Notes under the pieces: generated by a model
What the model saw: the letters and a program-made list of their open reading frames with translations, nothing else
Told to the model about the DNA's origin: nothing
The model's database searches: none
Shown: positions 36,218-49,600 of the stretch, piece after piece
How the letters are laid out: each line of letters opens with the position of its first letter
Position numbering within the stretch: the first letter of the stretch is position 1
DNA from: Megaleporinus macrocephalus
Lineage: Eukaryota > Chordata > Actinopteri > Characiformes > Anostomidae
Length of the DNA stretch: 64,000 nt
Direction: 5' to 3'
Assembly: GCA_021613375.1 (NCBI GenBank)
Contig: CM038726.1
Span: forward strand, 14,764,341-14,828,340
Made by a program: the position numbers and the translations under genes

Positions 36218-37320
36218 GTGAGCACACACGCAGACATTCTGTAGTCCGTCTGATTAGCGCCGACTTTGATCTCTGCGGCTTTCGGACAAAGATTAGGAAA
36301 TGGTCCATCCACTTGATCATATGAAAAGCAATTAAAAAGTAATTAAACACTCATAAGCCACATTTTTGGCCTGGCCCGAGCAAACTTGTGCGTGACATGG
36401 GCTGTGGGATGGATACTCGTGTCATGATTGGGGTTCTTACAGGTTGTGTCGTTTTGCCGTTTCTGAACGGTTTGCATGTTTCGGTGGGCGTAAATCTCTG
36501 ACCTCGGAGTTCCAGTTCTTTGGGAAAGAGTTTAGTTTCCCAGAGAAATCCATTATTTCATCATGACAGAAGATTATTTTGCTGCGGTTCAAAATTGTTT
36601 TAAAAATACACCCTGGACAGTAATGTGAACCTGACTGGAAGAAATATTTTAAAAAGTAGCAGAATTTAAATTTAAATTTTTATTTTTATTTTTCATTTAT
36701 TATTTTTATTTATTTATTTATTTATTTATTTTTTACTTTAAAAACAGTCATATCATTTTATATTTAACCTAATAAAACAATAAGGCTGTACTGAATATTA
36801 TTATATTTGATACATATGATGACCTGGTTCTTTGATAAATCAGTTAGTAGGGCTTCGAAAAACCACAGATATTACTCTCAGTGAGTGAATCAGCAAATGA
36901 AAAATATCAGAATTAAAATATTACAAATAAAAACACAGACTCTAGGTTCTTATTCGTATTTTCTAAAAAGGGCGTTCATCCAGGGCACAGCAACGCATTT
37001 TCTGAGCTGCTTCTGAACGGCTTCCATAAGGTTGATTAAATGTAATGAAATTTGATATTACAGATCTCACACATGCACTCAATCAAACAGCTGTGACAGA
37101 TACGGAGACCTGAAGCAACTCCTTACACGTAAAGTGGCAATAATGCTTTTGGTGTTTAAAAAAAATATACATATATACTCTAAATAGTTTTAAAAACCTT
37201 AATGACCGAAAGCTCTGTTTTCATGTTGGGGGAACTAAAAACAGCCATGCCGGTCTGTATGCATTAGCGTATAAGCAGCCATGTGGAGGTCCAACAGTGT
37301 AGACCAACAGTTTTAGGATG
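36218..37320. other. Intron; short (TTTA)n
   Basis: First part of the 8,732-bp intron 36218-44949. (TTTA)n/(TTTTA)n at about 36672-36732. Nothing else recognised. Confidence 0.4.
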
Positions 37321-37655
37321 CAGCTCCTCGCTTCAGCCAGTGCTGCTTATTCAATCTACTAAACTAAAACAGAGAGATTCTGAGCACCATTCTGTTTAAT
37401 ATATCTGTTTAATATATTTAATATATGTTCTAAAATATATACCATTTTAGAACAGTTCTCCTCGCTTCACCAGGGCTGCTAATTCAATCTACTAAACTAA
37501 AACAGAGAGATTCTGAGAGATTCTGAGCACCCTTTCTGTTTAACATATTTGCATATATATATATATATATATATATATACCATTTTAAAACAGTTCTCCT
37601 CGCTTCAGCCAGTGCTGCTTATTGGATCTACTAAACTAAAACAGAATAAATATAT
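37321..37655. repeat. Three tandem copies of a ~135-bp segment
   Basis: Segments beginning cagctcctcgcttcagccag (37321), ctcctcgcttcaccaggg (37459) and ctcctcgcttcagccagtg (37596) repeat with period about 137 bp. Each continues with ctactaaactaaaacag. (AT)n stretches vary in length between copies (longest 37554-37578). Confidence 0.85.
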
Positions 37656-39316
37656 GTAGTTTTGGATTAGATTTGTTTTTTGTGTTATTGACCAGCATAA
37701 AAGCAGGTCATTCTGTGCAATATTATCTGCATTTTCTTCATTTAACTGCATTTCTAACCCTCTGCAGGTACGTGGTTTCTCTTTTTCTGAGATCTGTACA
37801 GTAAATCTGATTTTTTCCACCAAATCCGACTCTCTGGTTTAGGCTGTTAACTTTATCTTTTGAATGGGAGTTATATCTGGCATTAGTCTGAACAGATCAC
37901 ACACCTTAACCGACCCACATGTGCAAAAGAACAATGCTTCACGTGGCACGCTCATCCAGAGGTAAACACTCTCGCCGGCCAGCAGATACAGATTCATTCA
38001 GTTTTCAGTTTCGTCTCCGCCAACATCACTCCTCACGAAGTTCCAGTAACTGACGGCAAGGCTCATCACCCGGAATCCTCTCGAGCTCGCTGTAAAGGGC
38101 ACGTTATTCTGCCACAGCCCCTTCCCTGCCTCACGTCCCTGATGTCTTTAAGCTCAGACCTACAGACTGTCTTATTTTTGACACTGCTGCTTAGTTGGTC
38201 TACTGCTGTGGTCAGATGTTTTTTTAGCTTTTAATTGTTTTGTTCTGAAACATCACTCCGAATGTTGATGAGATCTCAGCAGTGCAAAATTATGGTTAAC
38301 CTCAAGATAGTTTGAAATAAAAATCACATGAATACCGACTGTTTAACTGTAGTCTGAGAATGGACTGGTGGACTGGTCATTGATATGGTCCCTTAAAAAC
38401 CAGTTTTAAATGATGTCTGAAAGCATGATCTCTTATTTATCTGCACTGTCCCTGATGACCATAGAGGGCGCTAGACTTCCACCATGCAGGGACACCCTCA
38501 CATCCAGGCATGGTAACTGTACTTAATTAAGGGAGTGCCTGAAGGTGGGTGACTGCTCCTACAAACAGCTGTAAGGTTCCACAGTCACACAACAAACACA
38601 TGCTTGAACACACACTCTTGTCACAATGATTCCATGATGGAGAGAGAGAGAGAGGGGGGGGGGGTGGGGGGACTGAGAGCAGTGGGGAAATTACACCATA
38701 GAATTTCAAGGAATAGAATAATAGAGTCACTGCCAAAGACAAACATGCACACAAATAAAAAACATTTTTTCTTGAGAAAGTAGATTGTTTAGATCAGTTT
38801 ATGGTTTGGCTGCCTTGGTTGTTCGATTAAAACATACTGATTCACATATTGCTGATTGATAAATCAGCTGTTTAGTTGACTGTTTGCATGATAAATCATC
38901 CCATGCATTGCTTAAAATTTCAAAATTTCATTTTCCAGTTTAAATCTTTGACTTGATTTAAAATACCAGCTGCTTTTTTCATTATATAAAAACAGAGCCT
39001 GAAGGTCCTGCTTTTAACAGATTTCTTGGCCAGTAAAAGAAGTTTACTAACAGATTGCCGACATTTAAAGTGATTGTCCTGATTTACAAAACAGGCTTTA
39101 CAGTCATTTATGGTCTACAGTGAGATTAAAGAGACATGCATTGCTATTTCGTTGCTGCACACTAATACCAGCTGGTCCACCAGGCGTGAAACTTTGGCCT
39201 AATCACAGTCAGAACGCTGGCGAGGGTAAACAGATATACGAGATATATGAGAAAAATGAAAAGTTTATCTATTTGGATGAGCTGTATAGTTTATCTGCAG
39301 CTTTGCTCTGTGCAGG

Positions 39317-39318
<2 letters not shown>
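37656..39318. other. Intron; G-rich run
   Basis: No exon seen. 38640-38672 is (GA)n followed by runs of nine and six G, able in principle to form a G-quadruplex on the plus strand. Confidence 0.4.
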
Positions 39319-39386
<68 letters not shown>

Positions 39387-39391
39387 GCGCG
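39319..39391. repeat. (GT)n microsatellite
   Basis: About 62 bp of pure (GT)n followed by gcgtgtgcgcgc. Confidence 0.97.
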
Positions 39392-39476
39392 CTGTTGAAC
39401 TCGCTGCCAGGTCACTCAGTCCACACAGAGCATGTGTGAATCAGGTGTAATGAAAGTTATTTTCAAATTTTTGTGC

Positions 39477-39580
39477 CGTTTTATTAATATCCCCTTTTTA
39501 TTAATATCCCCTTTTTATTAATATCACCTTTTTATTAATATCCCCGTTTTATTAATATCACCTTTTTATTAATATCACCT
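39477..39580. repeat. 17-bp minisatellite, six copies
   Basis: Six tandem units of tttttattaatatcccc with single-base variants (tcacc in place of tcccc), spaced exactly 17 bp. Confidence 0.93.
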
Positions 39581-39744
39581 GTGGCTGCTTATTTGTACCT
39601 AAATAGTTTATATAGTGTAATTTATTGGGAGAAACTGATCCCTTCCATATAAAATCATCAAATATTCCACCCCTTAATAAACACTAGTTATCCAGTTTTT
39701 ACAGAGTTGTTAGTTCATAGTATATTTAAAGCTACTGGTGTGGC

Positions 39745-39816
39745 TATTATATTATATTATATTATATTATATTATATTATATTATATTATATTATATTAT
39801 ATTATATTATATTATT
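39745..39816. repeat. (ATTAT)n pentanucleotide repeat
   Basis: About 14 perfect copies of a 5-bp ATTAT unit. A second array of the same unit is at 40524-40590. Confidence 0.97.
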
Positions 39817-40429
39817 TTAAACTAAATTAATCAAACAAATATCCCCAATACTGGAATCATTAAATTTCGACCCTTAATTTAAAACAAAAAAACGAATTAA
39901 ATAAATACTGTAAAAACTGCAGTCATTGAACGCAGACTCTGTTATTTTAAACTAAATCTGTAATCATTAAATTTAGATCTTGAATTGTTGCTGCTGTTCT
40001 GTTCGTACCGGTCAGATCTGGTCTGTATGGTGTTCTGGGTTGTTTGTTTTGTGCTAGCTGTGTGTGCTAGCTCTGCTGTTTGCTGATACTCACTGTATTC
40101 AGCTGCGGGTGTACTCTAAAAACTGTATCAGATTAGTAGAGTTAAGTGTCTTTGTCTTGGTTCCCCCATGAGACACGTTTTTTTTTTAAAAACAGATTTA
40201 AAAAACGCTTTGGATGAGTCCGTGTCACATACGGCAACAAGCTGCGAAAACTGTTCTCACGAGGCGCGCCGCTTCAGTCTGTCTGTAGAAAATAAAAGGG
40301 TATGTGTTTCAACCTAGTGGTTTAGATAGGAATTGCAGGGAGCTGGGCGGAGGGGGTTTCAACGAACGCTAGATGGAAATACAGAAATTAAGCTCATTTG
40401 TTTAACGCCATCGATCAGCTCTCGGGATC

Positions 40430-40523
40430 GGCTAAATTGGAGAAATATCAGCCGATCACCGATCACATATTTTGATTACAAATCGGCCGATACCATACAT
40501 AGCCGATCGATCCTTCCATCTCT
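40430..40523 (-). mobile_element. hAT MITE end fragment
   Basis: Contains several GATCGGC motifs and ends gatccttccatctcta. On the minus strand it begins tagagatggaaggatcg, close to the terminus of the element at 613 (tagagatgggaccgatc). The other end could not be found, so it is treated as a truncated relative. Confidence 0.6.
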
Positions 40524-40590
40524 AATTATATTATATTATATTATATTATATTATATTATATTATATTATATTATATTATATTATATTATG
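40524..40590. repeat. (ATTAT)n pentanucleotide repeat
   Basis: About 13 copies of the 5-bp unit, starting exactly where the hAT terminus ends. Confidence 0.97.
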
Positions 40591-40645
40591 TCTCTGCATA
40601 GCTGTGAACACCATGCTTTGTATTAATGTGAGCCAATGGTAACAT

Positions 40646-40700
40646 TTACAAAGAAAATAAAAGTGGCCCTAATACAGAACCTTGCCGTACATCAACATGT
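40646..40700 (-). pseudogene. Possible LINE reverse-transcriptase fragment
   Basis: A minus-strand frame ends with DVRQGSVLGPLLFSL, which fits the conserved PQGSxLGPLLF block of non-LTR retrotransposon reverse transcriptases (with R for P). It is followed at once by a stop, and the residues before it do not clearly continue the domain. It is at most a short dead fragment. Confidence 0.4.
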
Positions 40701-41128
40701 TGATGTTTGTGTCTGGCTAGCATAGTCAGAAGTACCTGTGCCTGATTTCTAAACAGTGTGTGTTTGTAAGGAGTGCTTTTAAAGGAAATCCGTGTTTTTT
40801 TTGCGTTTGGAAAAGCCGTGCTGTACAGGAGGGTACGTGTTAATAAGGTCACGCTGGGGTTTGTGTGTTAGCCTACTGTAAGTGTGAGTCTGTATGTGTG
40901 TAGAGCCACGGAGGGCAGAAAGCAGACGCACGCAGATTGTGACGTCACGCTGCTCTTGCCCTCACGGGAGCGTGCGCCGCACCTGACTGTTCGTGTATGC
41001 CGTGCGAACGTTTACCTCCCCACCCTGCTCCCCCCAGCCCACTTCTCTACCGCCCTGGTTCATGCAGTAGGAGGGCTAATGTACTCCACTTTGCCAGAGG
41101 GAGACAGTGGGGGAGGGATGTGGAGCGG

Positions 41129-41165
<37 letters not shown>

Positions 41166-41832
41166 TGCATGTGCGTGTTTGTTACACTGCCAGCATCACG
41201 AACCTCTCGCTACGTGAGGGAAGCTGACAGAGGCACTCTGGGGGCAGTTCCAGTTCACGCCTCTTCCTCTGCCAACTTCTTTCTCCCCGCTCTGAAAGTG
41301 AACAAACAAACAAACAAACAAGCAGATAAACAGCGCACGGCATAAAGAGCTGAAAAACAAAGGGCGGACACTCGCAAGTCTCTCCTCTGGATGAAGCTGA
41401 AAGCTTCTGGCACGAGCTTTCAAGCACTCTGGAGGGAGGAGGACGTCTGGACGGCTGAGGGAAGAAGGACCGACATATTGCTTTTGTCACCTACTTTGAG
41501 TGCTATAAAAACAAAAGCATTAAAAGCAACCCCTCAGGACACGGGCTGTCACTTGTGAAGTCAGGGCACCGATCCTTTCACAAAACCCTCTGTACCCATC
41601 CCTCTGAGAGGGCCTGGACCACAGCACTAAAGCTAGTACCCTTCTGTGTAAAGTTCCCCGTAGGTGGTAAATCTGATGCAACAGCAATTAGGACTCTTTT
41701 CCTGAGGAAGCTGCAGTTTCTCAGTGTGAGGGTCTGAGTGCCTGAACATAGTGGGAACTGTGCAGTCTTGCTATATGTGAATCTGCTTTACTTAATTAAA
41801 TGAAAGCTGAAAGATTTAGTAGCATTATTGAG
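40701..41832. other. Intron; CpG-rich stretch with CRE-like site
   Basis: 40895-41480 is richer in GC and CpG than the surrounding intron. It contains a palindromic TGACGTCA site (40940-40947) and a (GT)n run at 41131-41163. It could be an internal promoter or enhancer. Open frames here have no recognisable protein content. Confidence 0.35.
40940..40947. promoter_or_regulatory. CRE-like palindrome TGACGTCA
   Basis: A perfect full cAMP-response-element consensus within a CpG-rich intronic stretch. Motif match only; an 8-mer can arise by chance. Confidence 0.35.
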
Positions 41833-42221
41833 TAGGGGTGTAAGAAAATATCGAAAATATCAAATACCAGGATGTTATGTTTGGTGATACTGTATCGATT
41901 TTCAAAAACACAGTATTAATACACAGATTCCTGGCAGACAGTGAATCATTGTGTGTTGTGTTTAAACCTCTGACCACTAGATGGCAGTGTTGTAATCCTT
42001 TTTCAGCTCCACTCCAACATTAACAAGCAGCACAAGGGTGCAGTGCTATTGTAAGTATTGACAAACCTGTTCATACAGCGGTGTGTTTTAATAGAAGGAT
42101 TTGAAAAATTGCAATATATATCTTTGCTTGCAGTATTGAAATATATCACGATATATATAATCGTGACCGCTGTATCACGATACGTATCGTATCATCAGGT
42201 TCTTGCCAATACACAGCCCCA
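41833..42221 (+). mobile_element. hAT MITE, family A copy 8 (complete)
   Basis: A 389-bp full copy: starts taggggtgtaagaaaatatc, ends caatacacagcccca. Exact 8-bp repeat ttattgag at 41825-41832 and 42222-42229. CTCF-like core intact at 41974-41987. Confidence 0.95.
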
Positions 42222-42383
42222 TTATTGAGTCTGAGGAGAAATAAACACGCTTAAATGTGGTGCGCTGGCTGGTGAAGCCTGAAATACTTAATGTAGCTTC
42301 ATCCTGCTCTGAGAAGTGGTCCAAGGCTAAACTTACATAACATAATGTTGTTCTAGACATTGTGTGCAGTTACACATTCACAC

Positions 42384-42744
42384 TAGAGGTATAAGAAAAT
42401 ATTGAAATATTGAATATCGGGATATTATGTTTGGTGATACTGTATCAATTCTCAAAAACACAGTATCAATACACAGATTCCTGGCAGAAAGTAAATAATT
42501 GTGTGTTGTGTTTAAACCTCTGGCCACTAGATGGCAGTGTTGTAATGCAGTTTCAGCTCCACACCAACATAAACAAGCAGCATAAGGGTGCAATGCTGCT
42601 ATAAGCATTGACAAACCTGTTCATACAGTGGTGTGTTTTAATAGTAGGGTTTGAAAAATCACAGTATATCGTGATATATTGAATCGTGACCTCTGCATCA
42701 TGATACGTATTGTATCGCCAGGTTCTTGCCAATACACAGCCCTA
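42384..42744 (+). mobile_element. hAT MITE, family A copy 9
   Basis: Starts tagaggtataagaaaatatt and ends caatacacagcccta. Exact 8-bp repeat attcacac at 42376-42383 and 42745-42752. CTCF-like core intact at 42524-42537. It lies 162 bp after copy 8 in the same orientation, but its own target duplication shows a separate insertion. Confidence 0.95.
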
Positions 42745-42752
42745 ATTCACAC

Positions 42753-44949
42753 CCCAACTGCTCAAAACGTACATAACATAGATTTTAAAGGGGCGGAAAG
42801 TGATTTTCTTATCCACATGGTAATGTTTCTGATGATCTGCATGGGTGACTAGTGTTTATACTACCCCTCCAGTTTTGGCAGGCAGTTGTCCTGTCCTCGT
42901 TTAATAGTGGAATAAAAATCTAAGCTGCGTCAAACGGTGTTGCTTAATATTTGTTAAAACTGAGCTCATTCTCACTTCAAACGTCAATCAGCTGCTGTCA
43001 CTAGTAGTGGAAGCTGTTGTTAGTAAGATAGTATTGGCTGACTGTAACACAGCTTAGCCAGTTATTTACTCCTCCTAATGAGGACCAAGAGCTATTGCAT
43101 CAGTACTAAGTACAGCTGAATGGGATCTAGTGGTATGTATTACTTTTATTTTCAGATTGATTGTTTAAAGCTGCTTCAGATTACACTGTTTCCTTCCCTG
43201 ATGCTGGTCATTTTTTTTTTAAACCACTGCCAACTTTCTACTGACTCCCCATTGTTTCTTTTGGTAAACAGCAGTCGCCACCCTCTATGATAATCTTTTC
43301 CACACAGCTCACCTGTCAGGCACTGCTCTGAATAACCCAGGGGAAAGTGACTCAGCTTTAACCAATGAGCACGCAAATCTTTTTCTTCCGCTGCAAGTTG
43401 TCACATGATCTAAACACGGCAGTGCCCAGGGGTGTGGACCCCCGTTTCCTTATTATGAAATAGTTCATCCAAGTCTGCAAAGTGTTTAAAGTCTTCGTCT
43501 TAGATGAATCCACTTCAGGAAAGAAACTTAGACAGTGACAAATCACATTTCTTTTTTTTTTGTTCACTTTGAATTTTAGGAGTAAATACTGCTCATCACT
43601 CCTTTAAATAAAAATAAATTCAAGGAAAAATCTAATTTGTTGAAAGTGTTTCTATACCTTTAACCGATTACCCAAAATCAGTGTCTGAAATTTTCATGTT
43701 TGGGTTCCATGTTTACTTCTTATGATTTGTACAAGAGCTACAGGAGCAGTGTAGCTATTAGAAGTTTATGCTTTCAGGAATTGCCATTTCATACATTTTA
43801 GAAAAGACAATGCCTTCAGCTGTAACAAGAAGCTAACCAGCGGACATTATAAATATATAAACAAAATATAAATCCATGTGATGCATGAGGCCTATACAAA
43901 ACAGAAATAGTGTGTATGTGAGAGGGATGACAGTAGTGCAGTTAAACAGTGCAGACCACTTCGATATGCAGATATGCAGTCAGCAGTGCAAACATGCAAT
44001 AAAAAGCAGTAATATTTACATTTATAGACTTTATACATGGTGTATAATATAATAGACATACAATAGACAGTGCAATGATAACAGCGTAGTTGTTGTTATA
44101 TATAGTTAACAGTATAGTCTATATAACATACAGATAAATCTGTAAAATTAATAATAATATGATACAGTGTTACACTGATAACTGATACAGAGCAGTGTCT
44201 GAGGACTCATATAGACTTAGAATAACTATAATTCCTTACTGTGGTGTCGATGGCAGTCAGGAAATGTGAAGGCTGTAATGCAGGTATTGCTATGGTATTA
44301 AGTAGGACTGAGCAGCGTTCCTGTATGTATTGTGCTTTTGTATGTAATGCTAATAATGATACAATAGTGATAAATCTAAAAATAAATAAATCAGTGAATT
44401 AATAACTTTAGGCTTCTTTAGGCTATCATAACATTTGCAACACCCAGTATGTGTCTCTCTGCCATTTGTGTATATTTTTAAAAACATGCTTTAGGCCAAC
44501 AACTTCAAAACTGTTGAAAAAATCTGACAAGCCAAGAAGGCAACGCACACCAGGCGGCATATTCAAAACCATTAAATCTAATAACTTTCTGTGACGGAGC
44601 TTTAGAGGCGTTACACTATCCAGAAGTCTGATTCCTGTCACCACCACTGTAAACGATGTAGAATTTATAAGTTTGTCTAGAAACAATAAAGCATGTTTGA
44701 AAAAATGTTTTGAAACTTGTTAAATGAATGCATGAATTTCACTGAAGTACACTTGTTGTCTCTTTCTTGGACGTGAGCTGGACTGCACATTCATCTGTTA
44801 ATATCAGAGCAGAAGGTCTGAGTGTAGCTGTTTATAGTTTGCTCAGATCATATTATATAAGATATATGTTTAAATGCATTAGGATACATTTGAACAGCCT
44901 TTTCTTACAGAAAATATTCATTTACAACATGTGTTTTTTTTCTGTCCAG
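42753..44949. other. Intron, nothing firm
   Basis: 43840-44170 is rich in short phrases such as agtgcag and caatagaca, suggesting an old repeat. A minus-strand frame of 86 codons at 44426-44686 (ends KNIHKWQRDTYWVLQML) matches no family I recognise. No exon before 44950. Confidence 0.35.
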
Positions 44950-45046
44950 GTGCACAAAGAGTTTGTGAACAACATGGAGAATACCACTGTGGCCGATTTA
45001 ATACAGAAACTGGCCGAGAGCAAAGGGACGGGCAAAGAGAGGCCAG
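44950..45046 (+). CDS. fcho2: FCHO F-BAR protein, exon for residues ~234-265
   Basis: A 97-nt exon after acceptor tttctgtccag, with donor gtaaga. It reads [20 protein letters not shown], then [12 protein letters not shown], and ends one base into a Gly codon. [33 protein letters not shown] is the end of the F-BAR domain in FCHO2 and leads into the linker that recruits AP-2 and Eps15-type partners. The next exon was not found up to 64000, so the following intron is at least 18.9 kb, largely because of the satellite within it. Confidence 0.95.
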
Positions 45047-46606
45047 GTAAGACCAAACCACAGACTGCGCTTCACATCCCGTCCTAGCTTTTTGGAATTG
45101 GTGTAGTAAATCATTATATTAAATAAAATTCTACACTGCCATAGAAAGGTAGGATCCTTGATTTAATTTATATGCAAATAACAAATGTGGCTCTTGATGT
45201 GACGCACATAAAATAAAAAAGAGTCATGCGGACTGAAACTAAAAAAATAAGATATAATCAGATCTCCTGTTCATTTGTGCCAACTGTAGCACCCTTAGTT
45301 ACATCACTAAGCCATCAAGATGTACCAGTGCTGATATAGGATGGGACTGTTTCAATTCACTCCCACATTTCATAAAGACAGCCTGCCTCTGTCTCGGACT
45401 GACTCTACCAGTGCCTTTTTTAAGCTTTGCCATCATGCAAACAAAGATTCTCTCGGCTTGTCTTTTGGTATTTAGCTTATTAAACTGTAAATACTGTTTG
45501 ACCAGAGGGGACTGAGTATATATATATATATATATATAAATCTACACAAATAAACTTGAATTTAATTTAATTAAATCTGTTCTGGCAAACTCACAAGCAC
45601 TCCAGGGATATTATTGTTTATGGGGAACTTTTGAAAGCGAGTGTTTGAGGGGTCTTTCGGAAATGTCAGTCTGTATACGAAGCTTGTAAATCGCTGTTTG
45701 AGCCAGTCCTAATGTTTATACATGAGAGAAAGAGAGAGTCGGACCATTACTAACCAACTGAGCGTGCATGATACCTTTTCCTTTATTGGGGATTAGGAAC
45801 GCACACTTGTTACACTGCAGGCACGCTCAGCGAGAGTTTCCCTTGATTACTGTAGCATGGCGGAGTTTACACAGGAGGTTTTCCTAATCTGTGACCTTTT
45901 ATAAGAGCTCTCGGCTCGGGGGCCTTTAGGCAGCGCTAGCCGTCACATGCGAACTCCCAGCGTCACATGCTAAGTGGAATGTCAAGGTTGCCCACCTTTT
46001 ACGGCAGATTAAACCAATTGAGTCTGATGGGCCTCAACACAGCTCAGCTCTCTCGCCCTGCACTCACTTTGCTGTTGTTTGCCCCTCTCCAGCGCTCTCT
46101 TTGCTGACCCCACTTCTTAACCTCATCATTCTTTTCAGACTTTTTTCTTAATCAGTTAAACAGTTTAACATGTCGTACGTAAGATGGTAACTCTAAATTA
46201 AATGCCGTTTGCAGTTGGGAAAGTGTTGCCCGATATTTGAGTAAAAGTCCTGGAGTCGTAGGGTCTTTTACAGACCCACTGCCCTAAAATGCCCTAAAAG
46301 TGACTATTTCCGGTCCTAAAACCTGGTTGGCACTGTGAAATAATCAGTACTCGCATGTCTTAATACCACCTTGCAGCAGTCAAACTGTGTATTAATGTAG
46401 CTCTTATGGATGAGGGTAGGTAGGACCAGGCTTAAACTTACACAAACTGAAACAGTACAACTATAACGAAGCTGATCAGCTTAGTAGATAAGTAACAAGC
46501 AAACGGGGTCCTCTATTCAAACTGCAACAAACAAAGTACAAAATAAAGAATATGTTACTTCATATGTACCAAAGAATGGCTGTGGTTTTCATCTATGGCA
46601 GATCTG
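45047..46606. other. Intron, nothing firm
   Basis: An (AT)n run at 45519-45537. 45890-46110 is GC-richer and holds a repeated cgtcacatgc motif (about 45940 and 45961); a regulatory role is possible but unsupported. Confidence 0.35.
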
Positions 46607-49600
46607 CACTACCAGTTAAACGTTTTAGATACACTACCAGCTAAACGTTTTAGATACACTACCAGCCAAACGTTTTAGATACACTACCAGCTAAACGTTT
46701 TAGATACACTACCAGCTAAACGTTTTAGATACACTACCAGCCAAACGTTTTAGATACACTACCAGCTAAACGTTTTAGATACACTACTAGCCAAACGTTT
46801 TAGATACACTACCAGCTAAACGTTTTAGATACACTACCAGCCAAACGTTTTAGATACACTACCAGCTAAACGTTTTAGATACACTACCAGCCAAACGTTT
46901 TAGATACACTACCAGCCAAACGTTTTAGATACACTACCAGCTAAACGTTTTAGATACACTACTAGCCAAACGTTTTAGATACACTACCAGCTAAACGTTT
47001 TAGATACACTACCAGCCAAACGTTTTAGATACACTACCAGCTAAACGTTTTAGATACACTACCAGCCAAACGTTTTAGATACACTACCAGCCAAACGTTT
47101 TAGATGCACTACCAGTTAAACGTTTTAGATACACTACCAGCCAAACGTTTTAGATACACTACCAGCCAAACGTTTTAGATACACTACCAGCTAAACGTTT
47201 TAGATACACTACCAGCCAAACGTTTTAGATACACTACCAGCTAAACGTTTTAGATACACTACCAGCCAAACGTTTTAGATACACTACCAGCCAAACGTTT
47301 TAGATACACTACCAGCTAAACGTTTTAGATACACTACTAGCCAAACGTTTTAGATACACTACCAGCTAAACGTTTTAGATACACTACTAGCCAAACGTTT
47401 TAGATACACTACCAGCCAAACGTTTTAGATACACTACCAGCCAAACGTTTTAGATACACTACCAGCCAAACGTTTTAGATACACTACCAGCCAAACGTTT
47501 TAGATACACTACTAGCCAAACGTTTTAGATACACTACCAGTCAAACGTTTTAGATACACTACCAGTCAAACGTTTTAGATACACTACTAGCCAAACGTTT
47601 TAGTACACTATCAGCCAAACGTTTTAGATACACTACCAGTCAAACGTTTTAGTACACTACCAGTCAAACGTTTTAGATACACTACCAGTCAAACGTTTTA
47701 GATACACTACTAGCCAAACGTTTTAGTACACTACCAGCTAAACGTTTTAGATACACTACCAGCCAAACGTTTTAGATACACTACCAGTCAAACGTTTTAG
47801 ATACACTACTAGCCAAACGTTTTAGATACACTACCAGTCAAACGTTTTAGATACACTACCAGTCAAACGTTTTAGATACACTACCAGACAAACGTTTTAG
47901 ATACACTACCAGCCAAACGTTTTAGTACACTACCAGCCAAACGTTTTAGATACACTACCAGCCAAACGTTTTAGTACACTACCAGCTAAACGTTTTAGAT
48001 ACACTACCAGCCAAACGTTTTAGATACACTACCAGCCAAACGTTTTAGATACACTACCAGTCAAACGTTTTAGATACACTACCAGTCAAACGTTTTAGAT
48101 ACACTACCAGCTAAACGTTTTAGATACACTACCAGTCAAACGTTTTAGATACACTACCAGCTAAACGTTTTAGATACACTACCAGCCAAACGTTTTAGAT
48201 ACACTACCAGCTAAACGTTTTAGATACACTACCAGTCAAACGTTTTAGATACACTACCAGTTAAACGTTTTAGATACACTACCAGCCAAACGTTTTAGAT
48301 ACACTACCAGCCAAACGTTTTAGATACACTACCAGTCAAACGTTTTAGATACACTACCAGCCAAACGTTTTAGATACACTACCAGCCAAACGTTTTAGAT
48401 ACACTACCAGTCAAACGTTTTAGATACACTACCAGTCAAACGTTTTAGTACACTACCAGCCAAACGTTTTAGTACACTACCAGCCAAACGTTTTAGATAC
48501 ACTACCAGCCAAACGTTTTAGATACACTACCAGTCAAACGTTTTAGATACACTACCAGTCAAAAGTTTTAGTACACTACCAGACAAACGTTTTAGTACAC
48601 TACCAGTCAAACGTTTTAGATACACTACCAGTCAAACGTTTTAGTACACTACCAGTCAAACGTTTTAGATTCACTACCAGCCAAACGTTTTAGATACACT
48701 ACCAGCCAAACGTTTTAGATACACTACCAGTCAAACGTTTTAGATACACTACCAGTCAAACGTTTTAGATACACTACCAGTCAAACGTTTTAGATACACT
48801 ACCAGTCAAACGTTTTAGTACACTACCAGTCAAACGTTTTAGATACACTACCAGTCAAACGTTTTAGTACACTACCAGTCAAACGTTTTAGATACACTAC
48901 CAGTCAAACGTTTTAGATTCACTACCAGCCAAACGTTTTAGATACACTACCAGTCAAACGTTTTAGTACACTACCAGTCAAACGTTTTAGATACACTACC
49001 AGTCAAACGTTTTAGATACACTACCAGTCAAACGTTTTAGTACACTACCAGCCAAACGTTTTAGTACACTACCAGTCAAACGTTTTAGATACACTACCAG
49101 TCAAACGTTTTAGTACACTACCAGTCAAACGTTTTAGATTCACTACCAGCCAAACGTTTTAGATACACTACCAACCAAACGTTTTAGATACACTACCAGA
49201 CAAACGTTTTAGATACACTACCAGACAAACGTTTTAGTACACTACCAGTCAAACGTTTTAGATACACTACCAGTCAAACGTTTTAGTACACTACCAGTCA
49301 AACGTTTTAGATCACTACCAGTCAAACGTTTTAGTACACTACCAGCCAAACGTTTTAGTACACTACCAGTCAAACGTTTTAGTACACTACCAGTCAAACG
49401 TTTTAGATACACTACCAGCCAAACGTTTTAGATACACTACCAGTCAAACGTTTTAGTACACTACCAGCCAAACGTTTTAGATACACTACCAGCCAAACGT
49501 TTTAGATACACTACCAGCCAAACGTTTTAGATACACTACCAGCCAAACGTTTTAGATACACTACCAGTCAAACGTTTTAGATACACTACCAGTCAAACGT

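Noticed and set aside
41182..41490. Minus-strand frame of 102 codons in the CpG-rich stretch
   Set aside because: Contains a CLFVCLFVC tract from an (AAAC)n-type repeat, and no family motif.
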